The notes: generated by a model from the letters alone, not told the origin. A stretch of 64,000 nt of DNA from Micromonosporaceae bacterium KJ-029 (GCA_005402585.1 BIFP01000007.1:62001-126000); one strand, 5' to 3'; shown: positions 6,274-16,581, counted from the stretch's first letter. Program-made: numbers and translations.

Positions 6274-8490
6274 CTACTTGCCGTGCACCTCGGCGGCCAG
6301 TGCCGCCACGAGAGTCCTGCGGTCCCGGCCGATCGTCGCGGCGATCCGGTCGGCGGTCGCCGCGGTGGCGACCCGCTCCCGCTCGGCCGCGAACCCGGCC
6401 GTGATCGCACGTCGCACCGCCGCGTCCAGGACGGCCGGGGACAGCCCGGCCGCGTCGCGCCGGCCGGAGGTCGGGCCGGTCGCCTTCCAGCCGGCCCAGC
6501 CGGAGGCGACCATCGCGTACGCCCGCCCGCCCGACGACCGTCCCCGCACGACGGGGAACCCGCCGACGTTGACGCACAGCGCGGCGACGAGCTGCCGGGC
6601 CCCGCCGATCCACCGCCAGTCCCCGGACAGCGGCGACCGGCGCAGCAGCTGCACCTGCTCCTCGGTGGCCTCCGGCACCAGCGACCCGGCGACCCACGTG
6701 CCGTGCGCGTCCCGGCCCGCCCGCACCACCGCCACCTGCGTGCCGGTGTCGTCGTAGTGCGCCACCGCGCTCGCCGCGCTGGCGGCCAGGTCGGCGTGCC
6801 CGGTCGACGCCGTGATGTGCCCGACCGCTATCAGGTCACCCTCCGCGGTCTGGACCTCCGGCCGGTGGAACCAGTCGAACCCGCCCTCGGCCGGCGGCAG
6901 CACGCACTGCCCGCCCGTCAGGAACGACAGGTGGCAGTCGTTGTCCGCGAGGTGTCCGAACACCCGCCCGTCCGCAGTCACCTGGATGGGCGTCAGCTCC
7001 GTCAGGCCCGGGGCGTCGAACCAGGCCCGGGGCGGGTACAGCGGCGCGACCTGCTTCCGCGTGCCGCCCGCGCCGGCCGCGGTGACGGCGGCTTCCTCTT
7101 CCTCCGCCCCATCCGAGGGCGGCTCGTCCTCGTCGTCGCCGGCCGGCTCGTCGTCGACCAGCTCCAGCCGCACCTCCATGAACGCCTGCGTGCCGACGAG
7201 GGTCACCGCCATGACCCGGCCCTTCGTCACCTTGATGTACGGCTCCTCGCCGGACTCGATGAACGCTTCCCACTCGTCGTCGCTCATGTCCTCGATCGGC
7301 GTGCCCTTCGCGTCCGTGTACACGAACTCGAAGTCGTCCAGGTCCACGCTCGGGAACAGCACCCCGGCGCGCAGCAGCTCCAACGCCTCCGCCAGCTCCG
7401 GCACCGCGTCGATGAAGTCACCGACGCCGGTCAGCTTCGACTTCTGCACCTCGCCGGCCGTGATCCGGCCGATCGTCACCGCGCCTTCGTGCGCGGGGGC
7501 GTCCGAGCGCGCCCACCTCAGCGGCAGCGGCAGGTCCCGGAACGACCACTCGCCGTCCGCCGCGAAGATCCGCCGGTCGCCCGACGCGGCACCCAGCGGC
7601 GCCAGCGTCCCCTTCCACGTCGCCATCTGCTTGCCACCCTTCGCGGCTGCCGCCGCCGTCACCGTGATGTCCAACCCGGTGGCCCTGTCCCGTCGGGGCC
7701 ACGGGTGCTTCGGGATCGCAGGCAGCGGCTCGTCGGCCGGTACCTCGATCATCGTGCAGCGGCAGTTCACGACCTTGCCGGGCGGCGCCGCCGGGTCGCC
7801 CGGGAACCGCAGCGGCACCCCACCGACCATGAACACGCCGTCCAGGGCGACGCGCTGCCCGTCCGCGTCCCGGTGGTCGTGCCTGGTGCGGTGGTCGTGG
7901 GTGGCCACCCACACCTTGTCTACCTTTTCGTCCAGCGCCGCCTGAAATGTCAGCCAGGCGGTCAGGGTGCCGGCGTTGTACGCGCCGATCGTCTCCGTCC
8001 GCGCGATCGTCACTGCCCGGTCCTCCCACGCCAGGTCGCCGAGGATCACCTCGATGGCGTCCCGGATCCGCGGGATGCTCGCACCCTCCGCGGTCAGCTC
8101 GGTAACCGCTGCAGTGACCTGTGTCCACGCGCTGTCCGGCACCCCCTGCAAGCGGTTCGGCAGCTGCGCCAGGTACTCGTCCTTCAACTGCTCGACCCGC
8201 AGCACGTCGACGTCGCCGCCCGCGTCGGCTACTCCGGCGAGGAACGTCTCGTCGACGGCGGGCACCAGGTGCGCGGTCATCGCCTCGAACCACGCCTGCC
8301 CGGCGCCGGCGAGCGCACCCGCGTCGGGCGGCAGGGCCGCCGCGGTGACGGTCGGCAGGGTCACCTGCCGGGCCGACCGCAGCCAGGTACGCAGGGCGGC
8401 CCGCGCCGCCTGCTCGACGCGCTTCTCGGCGGCGATCACCCGCGCCTCGTGCGTGAGCCGCAGCGGCAGCCACCGGTCCCGGTCGGCCAC
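6274..8490 (-). CDS. MuF-like head protein fused to capsid maturation protease
   Basis: A 738-residue protein. GTG 8488-8490 is preferred to the overlapping GTG at 8494-8496 because AGGAGG lies at proper distance only from the former. Residues about 160-248 form the phage Mu gpF-type domain, with an ARTE-x-x-GAYNAG segment and the ending PPGKVVNCRCT. Residues about 290-450 are a divergent middle with an acidic linker. Residues about 490-640 match the actinophage prohead protease pattern: LTELTPIQVT-DGRVFGHLA, then GHADL, AHYDDTGT, GIWVAG-like GTWVAG and LSGDWR. His near 565 and Ser near 622 are likely catalytic. This fusion is typical of actinobacterial siphoviruses. Confidence 0.88.
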   Translation of the reverse strand: MADRDRWLPLRLTHEARVIAAEKRVEQAARAALRTWLRSARQVTLPTVTAAALPPDAGALAGAGQAWFEAMTAHLVPAVDETFLAGVADAGGDVDVLRVEQLKDEYLAQLPNRLQGVPDSAWTQVTAAVTELTAEGASIPRIRDAIEVILGDLAWEDRAVTIARTETIGAYNAGTLTAWLTFQAALDEKVDKVWVATHDHRTRHDHRDADGQRVALDGVFMVGGVPLRFPGDPAAPPGKVVNCRCTMIEVPADEPLPAIPKHPWPRRDRATGLDITVTAAAAAKGGKQMATWKGTLAPLGAASGDRRIFAADGEWSFRDLPLPLRWARSDAPAHEGAVTIGRITAGEVQKSKLTGVGDFIDAVPELAEALELLRAGVLFPSVDLDDFEFVYTDAKGTPIEDMSDDEWEAFIESGEEPYIKVTKGRVMAVTLVGTQAFMEVRLELVDDEPAGDDEDEPPSDGAEEEEAAVTAAGAGGTRKQVAPLYPPRAWFDAPGLTELTPIQVTADGRVFGHLADNDCHLSFLTGGQCVLPPAEGGFDWFHRPEVQTAEGDLIAVGHITASTGHADLAASAASAVAHYDDTGTQVAVVRAGRDAHGTWVAGSLVPEATEEQVQLLRRSPLSGDWRWIGGARQLVAALCVNVGGFPVVRGRSSGGRAYAMVASGWAGWKATGPTSGRRDAAGLSPAVLDAAVRRAITAGFAAERERVATAATADRIAATIGRDRRTLVAALAAEVHGK

Positions 8491-8492
8491 GC

Positions 8493-8726
8493 TCACTCCT
8501 CCTGGTCGGGCGACGTCTCGGCGACCACCGTGATCGTCTGCCCGACGCACTGCACACCACCGTTGGGCAAGCACGCCGGCATCCCCGACGCGGTACGCAC
8601 CAGCCGCTGCACCGTCAGCCCGTTTTCCCGCAGCTCCAGGCTCACGAAGTCCTCGTCGAGGACGATGCCGACCTGCCCGAGAGCGGCACGCAGGTCGGTC
8701 AGGGTCACGCTCTGCGGGTCAGCCAC
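8493..8726 (-). CDS. Small phage protein between portal and protease
   Basis: A 77-residue protein from GTG 8724-8726, with AGGAGG four bases upstream. It overlaps the end of the preceding gene (8719) by eight bases and stops just before the fusion gene, so the three are translationally coupled. It has two Cys near residues 51 and 60 and a helix-then-beta pattern. Function unknown. Confidence 0.65.
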   Translation of the reverse strand: MADPQSVTLTDLRAALGQVGIVLDEDFVSLELRENGLTVQRLVRTASGMPACLPNGGVQCVGQTITVVAETSPDQEE

Positions 8727-8949
8727 CGGTCCTCCTGGTCTGCTGATAGCGGGCCGCCTCCTCCGGGGCGCAGGCGTGCTCCGCGTCGCTCAGGGGCGGC
8801 TGGTCGCCGTCCCACAGTTCTCCCCACCAGCCGCAGGTGCGGCACTGCGACCAGCGGATGACCTGGCAGCCCTTGCCGCGCCCGGACCGCTGGCAGGCGT
8901 GCCCGTGGGCCATTACCAGGTCGGGGGCGACGGCGGTCGGGGCGGTCAC
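8719..8949 (-). CDS. Small Cys-rich phage protein
   Basis: A 76-residue protein. Its GTG (8947-8949) overlaps the portal stop codon as GTGA. Four Cys and two His between residues about 16 and 55 (His-Ala-Cys, Gly-Cys, Gln-Cys-Arg-Thr-Cys-Gly) suggest a zinc ribbon. Coupling to portal and protease genes implies a role in head assembly or an early function carried in the operon. No family recognised. Confidence 0.6.
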   Translation of the reverse strand: MTAPTAVAPDLVMAHGHACQRSGRGKGCQVIRWSQCRTCGWWGELWDGDQPPLSDAEHACAPEEAARYQQTRRTGG

Positions 8950-10823
8950 GCCGGCACCAGCTCCCCGGCGACAGTGCCGGCCAGGTGCTCCCGCAGCTCG
9001 TCGGCGTCGTGCCGGCGCCCGCTCACCAGCAGCGCACCGACGTAGCCGGTGAGGGCCGCCGTCAACTTCTCCGGGTCGACGCCAAGCCGGCCCGCCACCG
9101 CCGGGACCGCAGTGAACCCGCCCTGGAGCAGGCGAGGCACCGACGTGGGCGTGGACTGCCGCACCGTGTGGTACTCCCACACGGACAGATCGGTGTGCCG
9201 GTACCGGTCCCGGCCGATCACCCGTTTGCCGGCGACTTCCAGCGCCCGCAGCGCCAGGGCCTCGCACGCGCCCACGAACGGCCCGGTCAGCGGTTCCGCC
9301 GCAGCGGCGAGCGCCGCCTTGTCGGGCGGCCCACGACGTTCGGTGTCACCGTCCGGCGGCGAAGTCGTGGCCGGCGCGTGGCCCTCGGCGGTCGGCGGTT
9401 CGCTGGCGGGAAGCTCAGCCGACGCGGGCGGCTTCAACTCTGCCGGGTCGACCTGCACGCCCACCTGGGCGACCTCCAGCAGCCGCTGCACGAGCAGCGG
9501 CCCGGCCGCCGGCACCGTCCGGATGATCTCCAGGAGTCGGCGCAGCTCCCGCTCATCGTCCGTGGGCTTGTCCTCGTCACCGAAACCCGTCTCCCGGCGC
9601 AGCGCGTCGCCGGACAGCTCACCGAGTCCGTAGAGGTCTTTCGCGTCGGCGCCCTTGTCCGGGCTCTGCGTCAGCTCGCTGGTGTCGTACCAGACGATCC
9701 ACCGCTTCGCATCGGCGACGCCGGACGCACCTTCGAGCGCCGGCCACAGCATCTGCTGGGTCAGTGCCGCGCACACCAACTCCAGCTTGCTCTCGACGTG
9801 GTACTTGATCGTCGCTTCGTCGGTCATCCAGGCGCCCCAATGGTTCGCCTGGGTCATGCCCAACAACATCTCGGGAGGGGCGTCCAGGCCCAGTGCCAGC
9901 CGGCGGATCGCGCCGTCCAGCATCGCCGGCACCGACGACGACAGCTCTGTGGCGAAGCTGAGCAGGCGAGCCTTCTCCAGGTGCTCCGCCGGCCCCTGCA
10001 CAACGATCGGCACCAACGCGGCAACTGAGTCGCGGTCCTTCACCGCGGTGGTCATCGCTTCGGTCAGCGTCGCCAGGAACGACGACACCCCGTCCTCCGG
10101 GTTCTCCTCCTGCTCGGGGGCGACGAAGCTCAACTCGTTTGGCAACAGCAGCACACCCGCGCCCGCCAACCGAGAGTCGATCTGCGACTGCACGTACTGC
10201 GTCAGCCGCTCGATCAACCGCAGCACCCGCCGGTTGGACTGCACCTGCGATGACGGCAGGGCGTGCTTGCGAGGGCTCGGCGACCAGATCCGCACGATGA
10301 CCGTTTCGTCAGGCTCCAACTCTCTGGCGCCCGCGCCCTGGTCGAGGACGTACTTCCCGGCACGCTCGGACAGCTCCTCCGTCGACGCGATGATCCACGT
10401 CTCCCGGTCGGTGGCGTTACCGTCCTCGTCGCGTTCTGGCTCACCAATCAGGTAGCACTCACCGGGCACGCCGAGCTGGACTCCGGCATCGGACAGCAGC
10501 TCGGCTTGCTTGCTCGGGCCGCCCAGGAACGTCTCGTTGACGCCGGGCGGCGCCTGGTCCGGCGTCTCGACGGGCCGCCCCTCGTCGTTGACCTGCGTGA
10601 TGTACAGCCGGGCCCGGCCCATCGCCTTGGCGATCGTGTTCACCAGGTAGGCCAGTTCGCCGCACTCCTCGTAGTGCCGCCACGCCTCCTCCTGCCACTG
10701 CTGCTTCGTCACCTTCCGCAGCGCGCCGCTCGACTCGTAGCGCATCTTTGCAGCGGACGCGACGACTGCGGTCGCCTTGCCGAGCGGGCTGTCGGCGCTC
10801 GGCTTCGTGCCCCACCAGGCCAT
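8946..10823 (-). CDS. Phage portal protein
   Basis: A 625-residue protein starting MAWWGTKPSAD. Portals form the dodecameric DNA gate at one capsid vertex. Supporting features: length; N-terminal helical region; the W-x-x-Y-E-E-C-G-E segment with a LVN-x-IAKAMGRARLYI stretch; the central SVPAMLDGAIRRLALGLDAPPEMLLGM-like stretch typical of siphovirus portals (residues about 290-330), followed by NHWGAWM-DEATIK; and a variable Pro/Ala-rich C-terminal third. It lies directly upstream of the MuF-protease fusion, the usual order. Confidence 0.88.
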   Translation of the reverse strand: MAWWGTKPSADSPLGKATAVVASAAKMRYESSGALRKVTKQQWQEEAWRHYEECGELAYLVNTIAKAMGRARLYITQVNDEGRPVETPDQAPPGVNETFLGGPSKQAELLSDAGVQLGVPGECYLIGEPERDEDGNATDRETWIIASTEELSERAGKYVLDQGAGARELEPDETVIVRIWSPSPRKHALPSSQVQSNRRVLRLIERLTQYVQSQIDSRLAGAGVLLLPNELSFVAPEQEENPEDGVSSFLATLTEAMTTAVKDRDSVAALVPIVVQGPAEHLEKARLLSFATELSSSVPAMLDGAIRRLALGLDAPPEMLLGMTQANHWGAWMTDEATIKYHVESKLELVCAALTQQMLWPALEGASGVADAKRWIVWYDTSELTQSPDKGADAKDLYGLGELSGDALRRETGFGDEDKPTDDERELRRLLEIIRTVPAAGPLLVQRLLEVAQVGVQVDPAELKPPASAELPASEPPTAEGHAPATTSPPDGDTERRGPPDKAALAAAAEPLTGPFVGACEALALRALEVAGKRVIGRDRYRHTDLSVWEYHTVRQSTPTSVPRLLQGGFTAVPAVAGRLGVDPEKLTAALTGYVGALLVSGRRHDADELREHLAGTVAGELVPA

Positions 10824-10826
10824 CGG

Positions 10827-11207
10827 CTACGCCTCCGGCTCGGCGCGCACAAGCAGGCCGGTCGCGTACGACAGGGCCAAGGCCACGCTCGGCATGTCCA
10901 CCCACCAGTAGCCGGACCAGCGCGGCAGATACGACAGATGCCACCAGCCGGCGGCGGCGGACGCGGCGACCCACACGGACATGCACCATCGGCACATCAG
11001 CAGGTACGCCACCGGGCTGCCGTCGGGGAGTCGCCTCACGATCGCTTCGCGGGGTCGCCGGGTGATCTCGTCGGCGACAACCAGCCGGGTCACCCGCGCC
11101 ACGAACAACAACAGCACCACAACCTCGATCAGCCCCGCCACGGATATGAGCATATGCAGTTCGATTGCGCCCGCATAGGTGACTACACCCACCGTCGCGA
11201 CAACCAT
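10827..11207 (-). CDS. DUF1360-like membrane protein
   Basis: A 126-residue protein ending three bases before the portal start. A hydrophobic helix lies at about 20-40, a TRLVVADEITRRPRE segment at about 40-54, then CRWCMSVWVA (paired Cys) leading into a second span, and a third span near the C-terminus. The combination of a TRL...DEIT segment and a Cys-x-x-Cys-x-x-x-Trp motif is typical of DUF1360 proteins common in actinophages. The start is uncertain because no clear ribosome site precedes ATG 11207. Confidence 0.65.
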   Translation of the reverse strand: MVVATVGVVTYAGAIELHMLISVAGLIEVVVLLLFVARVTRLVVADEITRRPREAIVRRLPDGSPVAYLLMCRWCMSVWVAASAAAGWWHLSYLPRWSGYWWVDMPSVALALSYATGLLVRAEPEA

Positions 11208-11350
11208 CGGAAATTCATGAATATCAAACTTAACGACGACCGCGAGGCCGCAGCTTCATCGGCGCGGCTGTAACGTCCCCATGGCAGACGAATCCCGTTC
11301 GGCCGAGGACGACGAGACCGTAGGGACACGAAACGCGCGGGGAGGCACGG

Positions 11351-13837
11351 ATGGCGCGTCGGGGCAGGGCCAATACCGACAAGATGGTCCCCGTGGATGA
11401 CTACAAGCACGCCTCCGCGAAGCGGACAAACAATCCACCTGCTGGGCTAGCCCACCTCGACCGCGATGAGACGCCGCTGCACCCGCTTGCCTACGACCCG
11501 CACCTCGACCCTCAGCTCGTGTGGGCCGGCAAGGCCGAGCGGAACCAAACAGACATCCCGGCGCCGTCCATCCATGTGCATGAGGACCTTGCCGCAGAGA
11601 AGATCGTCAAATCGGTGCGCCGGCGACGACTCCAGCAGCCGTTGTTCGACCTGGACGTGCTCGATCCCGCCGAGGCCGTCGAGTTCTACCAGCACGACCT
11701 TAGCTGGAAGAACCGGATGGTCCTCGGTGACAGCCTCATGGTCATGGCGAGCCTACTCGACCGCGAACGCCTCGCCGGCCAGGTCCAGTGCGTGTTCATG
11801 GATCCGCCGTACGGCATCAAGTACCAGAGCAACTTCCAGCCGCGGATCAGCGATCGCGCAGTCAAAGACGGCGATGACAACTCGCTGACACGCGAGCCCG
11901 AGATGATCCAGGCCTACCGCGACACCTGGGAGTTGGGCGTCCACTCCTACCTGACGTACCTGCGTGACCGATTCACCGTCGCGCACGAACTGCTCGCCGA
12001 CAGGGGCTCGATCTTCGTTCAGATCGGTGAGGAGAACGCACACCGAGTGCGCGCGGTGCTCGACGAAGTGTTCGGCGGCAAGAACTTCGTCAGCCAGATC
12101 GCATTCGTCACCACCAGCGGCGCCGGGTCACCTGGCGAACTCAAGGCGCTGCCGGCCACGGCCAACTACCTCGTCTGGTACGCGAAAGATCGCGAACAGA
12201 TGAAGTATCACCAGCTCTACCTGGCAAAGCGGGGCGTCGGCGATGACCTGAACTACGCCTACCTTGAGCTGGCTGACGGCTCGCGACGGCGGATGAGTTC
12301 CGATGAGATCAACGGCAAAGTGCCTCTTCCTGATGGATCTCGCCCCTACCGCATCGACAATCTCACTTCGCAAAGTGGCGTCGACAAGACGCGCTTCCCG
12401 GTGGAGTTCGACGGTGTCGAGTACACACCTCGCAAGGGCGTCTGGAAGACGGGCTACGAGGGCATGGAGCGTCTGAAGACCGCTCGCCGCCTCCAAGGCG
12501 GCGGTAAGACTCTCAGCTACGTCCGGTACCTCGACGATTTCGATGCGCGCCCGCTAACAAACGTCTGGGACGACACGGTGCAATCCGGCTTCGGAGCGGA
12601 GAAACAGTACGTCGTTCAGACTAATCCGCGCGTCATCGCTCGATGTATCCTCATGACGACCGATGCTGGCGATCTCGTCCTTGATCCCACATGCGGGTCA
12701 GGAACAACAGCGTTCGTAGCCGAGCAGTATGGAAGGCGTTGGATCACCACCGACACCAGCCGCGTCGCTCTCGCGATCGCCCGCGAACGCCTTCTCACCG
12801 CCCGATACGACTACTACGGCCTCGTCGACCCGAGCCGTGGCATTGACGGCGGGCTGAAGTACAAGAGTCTTCAGCGGGTGACGCTCCGGTCGATCGCGCG
12901 GGGCGACGAGCCGGAACAGGTCGTGCTGTACGACGAGCCGATCGTCGTCAAGGGGAAGGTGCGCGTGAGCGGGCCGTTCACCGTGGAGGCGCTTTCGCGC
13001 TACGCGGTCAACCCAACAGACGACGCCCCATCGGAGCCCGAGCACGTAGAGGCGGACGCGACGAACCACGTGCAGACGCTCCTTGCTGCACTGCAGGCAC
13101 AGGGAATCCCCCGTCCCGGGAGCCAGCCCGCAAAGATCGAGTCGCTGTCGCCGCTCGCCGGCGCTGGCGCACTGCAGGCAGAAGGTGTGGCTAACCTGGG
13201 CGGCAAGCCTCGCCGGTTCGCGGTCGCGCTCGGCCCAAAGTTCGGGGCGATCACGATGGCGCAGGTGTCCGACGCGCTTCGCGAGGCCATTGGGTTCGAG
13301 ATGGTGGTTTTCGCCGGGTTCGCAGTGTCCGCAGACGCGCAGGAGCGCCTGGGTACCGGCAAGGTCGGAGGCACCCAGGTGTCGCTTCTACTGGCAAACC
13401 CAGACCTACTGGTCGGCGACCTACTCAAGAACACGAAGGCTTCGCAAACGTTCCGGCTCTACTCCGCGCCTGACGTCAAGGTTGAGCAAGGCGCTAACGG
13501 GTATCGGGTGAAGGTCGAGGGCGTGGACACGTTCGACGCCGCCACTGGCGACGTCGTCTCCTATGGCCGGACTGGCGTTCAGGCGTGGTTTCTCGACGAC
13601 GACTACGATGGCACCGTGTTCCGGGTCGCCCAAGCGTTCTTCCCGGTAACCGACGCGTGGAAGAAGCTCCAGGCGGCACTACGCGGGACCGTTGACGCCG
13701 ACCTGCTCGCCGAGCTCCATGGGTGGACGTCACTGCCGTTCGACGCGGGCGAGCACCGCCGCGTCGCAGTTCGCGTTATCGCACAGGACGGCAACGCCTC
13801 CGAGATCGTGCTGTCGCTGCCTGAGAGTGCGTCCTGA
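11351..13837 (+). CDS. mod: Type III-like restriction-modification methyltransferase
   Basis: An 828-residue DNA methyltransferase that would methylate adenine or cytosine in its recognition site to protect host DNA. DPPY (residues 151-154, motif IV) precedes DPTCGSGTT (445-453, motif I), the order of beta-class enzymes such as type III Mod. The region between (about 200-430) carries specificity-like sequence. The C-terminal third is an added domain with Ala/Gly-rich alpha/beta character. It overlaps the res gene by one base (TGATG), so the two form an operon. Local GC is clearly lower than in phage genes. It could be a stand-alone variant of type III systems rather than classical EcoP1-type. 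Confidence 0.9.
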   Translation: MARRGRANTDKMVPVDDYKHASAKRTNNPPAGLAHLDRDETPLHPLAYDPHLDPQLVWAGKAERNQTDIPAPSIHVHEDLAAEKIVKSVRRRRLQQPLFDLDVLDPAEAVEFYQHDLSWKNRMVLGDSLMVMASLLDRERLAGQVQCVFMDPPYGIKYQSNFQPRISDRAVKDGDDNSLTREPEMIQAYRDTWELGVHSYLTYLRDRFTVAHELLADRGSIFVQIGEENAHRVRAVLDEVFGGKNFVSQIAFVTTSGAGSPGELKALPATANYLVWYAKDREQMKYHQLYLAKRGVGDDLNYAYLELADGSRRRMSSDEINGKVPLPDGSRPYRIDNLTSQSGVDKTRFPVEFDGVEYTPRKGVWKTGYEGMERLKTARRLQGGGKTLSYVRYLDDFDARPLTNVWDDTVQSGFGAEKQYVVQTNPRVIARCILMTTDAGDLVLDPTCGSGTTAFVAEQYGRRWITTDTSRVALAIARERLLTARYDYYGLVDPSRGIDGGLKYKSLQRVTLRSIARGDEPEQVVLYDEPIVVKGKVRVSGPFTVEALSRYAVNPTDDAPSEPEHVEADATNHVQTLLAALQAQGIPRPGSQPAKIESLSPLAGAGALQAEGVANLGGKPRRFAVALGPKFGAITMAQVSDALREAIGFEMVVFAGFAVSADAQERLGTGKVGGTQVSLLLANPDLLVGDLLKNTKASQTFRLYSAPDVKVEQGANGYRVKVEGVDTFDAATGDVVSYGRTGVQAWFLDDDYDGTVFRVAQAFFPVTDAWKKLQAALRGTVDADLLAELHGWTSLPFDAGEHRRVAVRVIAQDGNASEIVLSLPESAS

Positions 13838-16581
13838 TGGCGGGCGGCGCGGCTGGTGAGGGCGGTGCGGTAAGCACCGTCATCGAGGGCAACCCCATCA
13901 TCAACAACGCCTTCACGGAACCAACGCGCTATTGGCACTTCAGTGGCGTCGCCCCAGAGATCCGCAACGGCCGGCGGACCGCCGGCTACTTGGCGCCGTC
14001 GCCCGATGGCCAGCTCAAGATCACCGATGACGTGATCCCGCTCGCCCTGGTAAACGACCTCCGCGACCGTGTCCGACAGTGGCGGGCCGACGGATATCCT
14101 GGCGCCACGACTATCACGCGGGACCTGTTCCGGCACTGGTTTGACGACGACCGGATCGCCTCGGCCGCCCGCCCGTTCTTCTGCCAGCAGGAAGCTGTCG
14201 AGACCATCGTGTTCCTCGTCGAGGCCCCCGACCACCTCAAGGTCGGCGTCAATGTGCCGGGCGCCGGCGAGGCGTACACGCGCTGGGCCGTCAAGATGGC
14301 CACCGGTACCGGCAAGACGATGGTGATGGCGCTGGTCACCACCTGGTCCGGGCTCAACAAGGCCGGCAGCAGGCAGGACACCCGGTTCGCCGACCAGATC
14401 CTCGTCATCGCACCGAACCTCACCGTCCGGGACCGGCTCGCTGGTCCGGGTGGCATCGACCCGACGCACCCAGAGTCGCTCTACATCGAATTCGACCTGA
14501 TCCCGCCGCAGTACACGGCCCTGCTCGGCCAGATCCGCGTCCAAGTGATGAACTGGCACGGCCTCGCCCCCAAGGAGGATCCGAAGCGATCCGTGCTCAA
14601 GCGCGGTCGCGAGTCGGACGCCGCGTTCTGTCGCCGCGTCCTCACCGACCTGTCGCCGACGGGCCGGGTCCTCGTCCTGAACGACGAGGCCCACCACGCC
14701 TACCGGTTCCCGCCCGACGCGGTCGCTCAGGGCGCGGATGCCGACGAGTTGCGGGAGGCGACCGTCTGGATTGACGGGCTGGAGCGGATCCACCGGCACC
14801 GCGGGGTCCTGCGCGCGATCGATCTATCCGCGACACCCATGTACCCCGGCATGTTCAAGGACCGGGCATGGACTCCGTTCGAGTGGATCATCAGCGACTT
14901 CGCGTTGGTCGATGCAATCGAGTCCGGGCTCGTCAAGATCCCACGCACGCCGACCGCCGACGACGCCGGCGAGGCCGTCCCCAAGTACCGCAACCTGTGG
15001 GAGCACATCCGCAAGACACTGCCGAAGCGCAACCAAGCCGAGGCCGAATCGCACCCGATGATGGACTACCTGGCCGAGGCCGACGGCCCGTTGAAGCAGC
15101 TCGCCGCCGCGTGGGAGGCCACGTTCTCCACCTGGGAGCAGGCCGGCCGCGCCGTACCGCCGGCCATGGTCGTCATCGCGCACGACACCACTGTCGCCCG
15201 GCTGTTGGAGAAGCACATCGCCGACCTCGGCGAAGCCTCACCGATGCTCGTCAACCCGAAGACGGGCGAACGCGTCACCATCCGCATCGACTCCGACGCC
15301 CTCGCGAAGGCCGAAGCCGGCGAGGGCAACAGCGCCGCCGAGCAGACCCGCGAGATTGTCGCCACCGTGGGCCGCGTCGGCAAGCCGGGCGAGCAGGTAC
15401 GTTGCCTCATCTCCGTCGCCATGCTCAGTGAAGGCTGGGACGCACGCAACGTCACCCAGATCCTCGGCCTCAGAGCGTTTGCGTCCCAACTCCTGTGCGA
15501 ACAGGTCGTCGGCCGAGGGCTGCGCCGCTCAAGCATGGGCGACCTGTCCCAGCCTGAATTCGTCGACATCTACGGTGTTCCCTTCCAGCTGCTGCCCATG
15601 GCGAAGGCCACCGGCGGGAAACCAAGCGCACCCCCGGATTACACCAATGTGCACACCGTCCGCGACCGGCATGACATGCGGATCGAGTTTCCACGGCTCG
15701 TCCAGGTCGTGCCCGACGTCCACGACAGGCTCGACATTGACCTTGACGCAATCGAGCCGATACGGGTCACACCACGGTTCGACCCGACCCAGACGTGGGT
15801 CGAGTTCGACCTCGGCACCCCGCATGCAGGAATGGGCGGTGAGACACAGGACCGCGAACGCGCCTACGAGAACTTCCGCGTCCAGCGGCTTCTGTTCCGT
15901 GTCGCTGCGGGGCTGATCGAGCCGTACAAGAAACCATGGCTGTTTCCACAAGCCCTCCGGATCGCTCAGCAGGTCATCCGGCCCGTTGGGGATGGCGGGA
16001 AGATCGACTACGCGGCCGGCGTTGACCCGCGCGAGATTTGCAACCTGCGCTACCTCACGCTGATCCGTGAACGTCTCTCCGCCGCGCTACGTGCGGGCGA
16101 AGGGCCAGAGCGGTTCCTGCCAGCGCTTGACGAGTACCAGCCGATCGGCAGCACAGACGGCCTCAACTTCAACTCACCTACCGACCGCTGCGTTCCGACC
16201 TCCAAGAGCCACCTGTCGCACGCGGTTTGCGACTCTGGTCTGGAACGAAAGATGTGCGCTGTCTTCGATGCACACCCCGACGTCCAAGCGTGGGTTAAGA
16301 ACCACAAGCTGTTCCTGGAGATTCCGTACCTCTACTTCGGGACCACCTACCGCTACCGCCCAGACTTCGTCGTCAGGCTCGACAACGGCCTCACCCTGCT
16401 AGTTGAGGGCAAAGGTGACCCGGACGAGAAGGACGATGTTAAGGCGACTGCTGCACGCCGTTGGGTTGAAGCCGTCAACACCTGGGGTGGCCTCGGCACC
16501 TGGGTTCACCACATCTGCTACGACGCCGCCGACCTTGACGAAGCGCTTCGGACCATACACGCCCAATGCGAATCGGCCTGA
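13837..16581 (+). CDS. res: Type III-like restriction helicase-endonuclease
   Basis: A 914-residue partner of the upstream methyltransferase. Walker A ATGTGKT begins at residue 155, and DEAHH is at about 283-287 (helicase motif II). Later helicase motifs include a SEGWDARNVTQILGLRAF segment and Q-VVGRGLRR (motif VI). The C-terminal nuclease fits the PD-(D/E)xK type, with Asp 843 and the Glu-Gly-Lys of VEGKG near 857-859. The architecture resembles the DEAD/DEAH restriction endonucleases paired with type III-like Mod. The start overlaps the mod stop codon, indicating translational coupling. Confidence 0.9.
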   Translation: MAGGAAGEGGAVSTVIEGNPIINNAFTEPTRYWHFSGVAPEIRNGRRTAGYLAPSPDGQLKITDDVIPLALVNDLRDRVRQWRADGYPGATTITRDLFRHWFDDDRIASAARPFFCQQEAVETIVFLVEAPDHLKVGVNVPGAGEAYTRWAVKMATGTGKTMVMALVTTWSGLNKAGSRQDTRFADQILVIAPNLTVRDRLAGPGGIDPTHPESLYIEFDLIPPQYTALLGQIRVQVMNWHGLAPKEDPKRSVLKRGRESDAAFCRRVLTDLSPTGRVLVLNDEAHHAYRFPPDAVAQGADADELREATVWIDGLERIHRHRGVLRAIDLSATPMYPGMFKDRAWTPFEWIISDFALVDAIESGLVKIPRTPTADDAGEAVPKYRNLWEHIRKTLPKRNQAEAESHPMMDYLAEADGPLKQLAAAWEATFSTWEQAGRAVPPAMVVIAHDTTVARLLEKHIADLGEASPMLVNPKTGERVTIRIDSDALAKAEAGEGNSAAEQTREIVATVGRVGKPGEQVRCLISVAMLSEGWDARNVTQILGLRAFASQLLCEQVVGRGLRRSSMGDLSQPEFVDIYGVPFQLLPMAKATGGKPSAPPDYTNVHTVRDRHDMRIEFPRLVQVVPDVHDRLDIDLDAIEPIRVTPRFDPTQTWVEFDLGTPHAGMGGETQDRERAYENFRVQRLLFRVAAGLIEPYKKPWLFPQALRIAQQVIRPVGDGGKIDYAAGVDPREICNLRYLTLIRERLSAALRAGEGPERFLPALDEYQPIGSTDGLNFNSPTDRCVPTSKSHLSHAVCDSGLERKMCAVFDAHPDVQAWVKNHKLFLEIPYLYFGTTYRYRPDFVVRLDNGLTLLVEGKGDPDEKDDVKATAARRWVEAVNTWGGLGTWVHHICYDAADLDEALRTIHAQCESA

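Noticed and set aside
6226..9045. A 939-codon plus-strand frame opposite the MuF-protease gene
   Set aside because: Arg/Gly/His-biased composition, no recognisable fold; the minus strand carries a clear protease fusion.
11351..16581. Reading the mod/res pair as a type I or BREX/DISARM locus
   Set aside because: There is no specificity subunit, PglZ, BrxC or phospholipase-D gene; motif order in the methyltransferase and the one-base overlap with a DEAH nuclease fit a type III-like pair.
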